Virus record (IMG/VR): IMGVR_UViG_3300047373_000743
Coordinates: 1 to 64,000 of that record
DNA: 64,000 bases
Direction: 5' to 3' (one strand)
Source of the DNA: a virus
The position numbers and the translations under genes are program-made. The notes beneath the pieces were generated by a model. The model did no database searches and was not told the origin of the DNA. It saw nothing but the letters and a program-made list of their open reading frames with translations. This document shows positions 61,594 through 64,000 of the stretch, one piece after another; within the stretch, counting starts at the first letter, position 1, and the number at the start of each line of letters is the position of its first letter.

Positions 61594-62910
61594 ATGAGTA
61601 AATTACTTAAAGAAGCTATTGCCGATGCGAAAGCAGTTCGCGAGACAGCTCTTGCCAATGCAAGACTTGCACTCGAAGAAGCATTCGCACCACGTTTGCA
61701 AAGTATGCTTACCAAGAAACTCAAGGAAGAAGAACTTGACTTAGAAGACGAAGAATTAGAAGATGAAGTTTCTGATGAAGTTGAAGAAGGTTCTTACTCC
61801 GAGGATGACGAGGAAGTAGACGATGTAGTTGCTGACGAAGAAACTGATGCTGAAGAAGCACCGGTAGAAGAACCAGCAGAAGACGAAGATGAAATTGCCA
61901 CCGAGGATGATCTTGAAGCAGACGTGTCTGCTGATGAAGAAGACTTGGGTGTTGACCTTGATGCAGATGTATCTGCTGACGAGGATGAAGTTACCGCCGA
62001 GGATGATCTTGAAGCAGAATTGTCACTTGATGACGAGGAAGAAGAAATTGAAGAAGATTCATTTGATTTAGAGTCTATCATAAAAGAACTTGAACAAGAA
62101 CTTGATGAAGACATTGAAGATGAATCCGAAGAATCTGAAGAATCTGAAGAATCTGAAGAACTTGAAGAAAAAGTAGATTGCTATTCGGAAGAAGATGCAG
62201 AAGACTATGAAGAAGTTTCTGAAGAAAAAACTGAAGAAGTTTCTGAAGAAAAAACTGAAGAAGTTGACGAAGATATTGATTTAGAAATCGTTGAAGATAA
62301 CGAAGAAGAACCAGTAGCAGAAACAACTGAAGAAGAACCAGTAGCAGAAACAACTGAAGAAGAACCGGTAGCAGAAGAAGAATCAATCGAGGAAGATGAA
62401 GAAATCAACCTTGAAGAAATTCTTAAAGAACTTGAAGAGGAATCTTCAATTGAAGAAGAAGAAACATCGGAATTGGCAGAACTTAAAACTGCAAACGAAA
62501 AGCTTCAAAAAGAAAATGATGAATACCGCAAAGTTTACAAATTTTTGCGAGGTAAGTTAAATGAAGTTAATCTTCTTAATGCAAAACTGCTTTATACAAA
62601 TAAATTGTTCAAAGCACACGTATTAAACGAAGATCAAAAGTTAAAAGTCGTAGAAAGTTTTGACCTCACGAAGAATGTTCGTGAAGCAAAATTGGTATAC
62701 GCAACCCTTGGTGAGAGTTTTTCAACTCACGCACCCAAAGTAAAGGAAGAAATCAAGTCTGCTCCTAAAAAAGCAAAAACTGAAAAGAATCCTCTTACAG
62801 AAGGAATTGCATCCAAGGCAATCAAATCAACAAAACCCTCCAAGAAGATTTTATCAGAAGGCAACGATCTTGCTGACCGATTTAAGAAACTTGCAGGTAT
62901 ACAATCATAA
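61594..62910 (+). CDS. 22: Prohead core scaffold protein, gp22-like
   Basis: The 438-residue protein begins MSKLLKEAIADAKAVRETAL. About 270 extremely acidic residues follow, with repeats (SEESEESEESEE, EEKTEEVSEEKTEEV, EEPVAETTEEEPVAETTEEE). The conserved C-terminal gp22 signature (NLLNAKLLYTNKLFKAH, LTKNVREAKLVYATLGESF) comes next. It ends KKLAGIQS, after the LTEG and LSEG patterns expected for maturation cleavage. T4 gp22 is 269 residues, so the extra length is the acidic region. It forms the inner core around which the capsid assembles and is degraded by the gp21 protease. The capsid gene follows after 28 nt. Confidence 0.93.
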   Translation: MSKLLKEAIADAKAVRETALANARLALEEAFAPRLQSMLTKKLKEEELDLEDEELEDEVSDEVEEGSYSEDDEEVDDVVADEETDAEEAPVEEPAEDEDEIATEDDLEADVSADEEDLGVDLDADVSADEDEVTAEDDLEAELSLDDEEEEIEEDSFDLESIIKELEQELDEDIEDESEESEESEESEELEEKVDCYSEEDAEDYEEVSEEKTEEVSEEKTEEVDEDIDLEIVEDNEEEPVAETTEEEPVAETTEEEPVAEEESIEEDEEINLEEILKELEEESSIEEEETSELAELKTANEKLQKENDEYRKVYKFLRGKLNEVNLLNAKLLYTNKLFKAHVLNEDQKLKVVESFDLTKNVREAKLVYATLGESFSTHAPKVKEEIKSAPKKAKTEKNPLTEGIASKAIKSTKPSKKILSEGNDLADRFKKLAGIQS

Positions 62911-62938
62911 CAAAATCTAAAATATAGGAAAACTTATA

Positions 62939-64000
62939 ATGAGTGAAATTAGTAAATTATTAAAGGAAAGTCACAATCCTCAACAACGTCTTATGGCAGA
63001 AACCCGTGGTTTGGTAACAAAATGGGAAAAAACCGGACTTCTTGAAGGAATTTCGACTGACACAGAAAAGAGTGGTATGTCCATTCTTTTGGAAAACCAA
63101 GCAAAGCAGTTGATCGATGAAGCATCACGCACAGGAACCGATAGTGGTTCAGAAGAATGGAGTGGAGTAGCACTTCCTCTCGTACGTCGTGTGTTCGCAG
63201 AAATCGCATCAAAGGAATTCGTTTCCGTTCAACCAATGAACCTTCCATCAGGATTGATCTTCTACTTAGACTTCAAGTATGGTTCGGCACAATCACGTCA
63301 AGCTTCCGGAAGTCTTTTCGGTGGAACAGGTGCAACCAAGTCAACAGACGCCGCAACAGGTGGTCTTTATGGTGAAGGTCGTCATGGTTACTCAATCAAT
63401 GATGTTAAAGTTTCCATTTCCAGTGGTGCAACTTGGCAATCAGTAGCCGTAGATTCAGCTGGTGCAGTTGACGGAGATCCAGACGGAGTTCGTGCATTTA
63501 AAGTTGTAGGTGATGATGCTTCAAAAGAATCTCTTGATGCTGACGGAAAAGCACAACAAGATGGAACATTGCATTACCACAGAGCAACAACTGCTACATC
63601 ACGTGGTGACTTCGAAGCAGCTGCTGACGCAGTTTCTGGTGCGGTTACTGGTTCCCAAGACGCAGGAATTCCAGAAGTTAACTTGGAACTCAAGAGTGAA
63701 CCAATCGTTGCAAAGACACGTAAGTTGAAAGCAGTATGGACACCAGAGTTGGCACAAGACCTTAATGCTTATCATAGCATTGATGCAGAAGCAGAATTGA
63801 CTTCTCTTCTTTCCGAGTACGTTTCAATGGAAATTGATTTGGAAATTCTTGATATGCTTCTTGCACAAGCAGGTACTGTAGACGCAAGTGAGTTCAAAGC
63901 AGTTCCAGACGGTGGATTCACCGGTGGTGAAACACAAAGAGATCACTTCCAAAAACTTGGAACAAAGATTCAAAAGATGAGTAACAACATTCATCAATTG
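62939..64000 (+). CDS. 23: Major capsid protein, gp23-like, 3' end outside the window
   Basis: The frame from ATG 62939 is open to the right edge (354 codons visible). It contains the gp23 signatures TGLLEGISTD, ENQAKQLIDEAS, GVALPLVRRVFAEIASKEF, VSVQPMNLPSGLIFYLDFKYG and KSEPIVAKTRKLKAVWTPEL. The segment LLE|G at residues 34-37 is the expected site for removal of the N-terminal peptide by the gp21-like protease (T4 gp23 loses 65 residues). The start is preceded by TAGGAA. T4 gp23 has 521 residues, so roughly two thirds of the gene is visible. The HK97-type capsid fold is implied by family. Confidence 0.97.
   Translation, partial: MSEISKLLKESHNPQQRLMAETRGLVTKWEKTGLLEGISTDTEKSGMSILLENQAKQLIDEASRTGTDSGSEEWSGVALPLVRRVFAEIASKEFVSVQPMNLPSGLIFYLDFKYGSAQSRQASGSLFGGTGATKSTDAATGGLYGEGRHGYSINDVKVSISSGATWQSVAVDSAGAVDGDPDGVRAFKVVGDDASKESLDADGKAQQDGTLHYHRATTATSRGDFEAAADAVSGAVTGSQDAGIPEVNLELKSEPIVAKTRKLKAVWTPELAQDLNAYHSIDAEAELTSLLSEYVSMEIDLEILDMLLAQAGTVDASEFKAVPDGGFTGGETQRDHFQKLGTKIQKMSNNIHQL

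Noticed and set aside
61794-62408. Minus-strand Ser-rich frames in the scaffold gene
   Set aside because: They are antisense to GAA/GAT-rich acidic codons, which read as TTC/ATC and produce Ser/Leu runs without stops.
63157-63728. Two short + strand frames inside the capsid gene
   Set aside because: They are out-of-frame shadows of the gp23-like coding sequence that runs to the right edge.

Overview
The window is a stretch of an AT-rich tailed-phage genome of the T4-like (contractile tail, gp23-type capsid) superfamily. Every gene I can support, about 50 of them, lies on the + strand. Many neighbouring genes overlap by a few bases (TAATG, ATGA, TGATG, TAGTG). The assignment rests on a full set of T4-type hallmark proteins: large terminase gp17, portal gp20, prohead protease gp21, scaffold gp22, major capsid protein gp23 (cut by the right edge), baseplate gp25 and gp6, a gp5-like hub protein, a gp55-like late sigma factor, gp61-like primase and gp46/gp47-like recombination nuclease. 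I see no photosynthesis genes, tRNAs, integrase, CRISPR array or insertion sequence. The host cannot be named. A lipobox lipoprotein and a heptosyltransferase-like gene suggest a Gram-negative bacterium.

Layout. 1-9.8 kb: large, repeat-rich, probably surface-exposed virion proteins. They include a protein with about 39 Cys-rich 12-residue repeats and a mucin-like Thr/Ser/Pro protein with a dockerin-like motif. 9.8-13.3 kb: a glycosyltransferase, an HD phosphohydrolase, a small heat-shock protein and a glycosyltransferase-like protein. 13.4-16.1 kb: a membrane coiled-coil protein with an apparent -1 frameshift at an A10 run, a small membrane protein and the late sigma factor. 16.1-39.3 kb: the baseplate/tail-fibre block (hub, gp25, gp6, DNRLRE-like protein, a 2581-residue LamG-containing protein, an FG-GAP/dockerin protein and smaller structural proteins). 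39.3-45 kb: DNA metabolism (RuvC-like nuclease, primase with a degenerate zinc finger, and gp47/gp46 in an unusual split-and-fused arrangement interrupted by a glycosyltransferase gene). 45-52.3 kb: a P-loop kinase, a nucleotidyltransferase-ligase fusion and small conserved unknowns. 52.4-64 kb: the head module (terminase, a host-like lipoprotein, portal, several small head-region proteins, protease, scaffold, capsid).

Regulation. The sequence TATATTTAT recurs in the short gaps upstream of genes at eleven or more places and is the best candidate for the late promoter read by the gp55-like sigma factor. In several cases it lies only 3-7 nt before the start codon, which would give leaderless or nearly leaderless mRNAs. 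A few sigma70-like promoters (best: TTGACA-N17-TACAAT before the portal gene) and three clear intrinsic terminators are also visible.

Noteworthy points are the gp47 split with fusion of its C-terminal part to gp46, the A10 frameshift, the mucin-like protein translationally coupled to a glycosyltransferase, dockerin-like modules on virion proteins, recent exact duplications in the adhesin-like genes, and candidate gp21-type cleavage sites spread over the head-module proteins.
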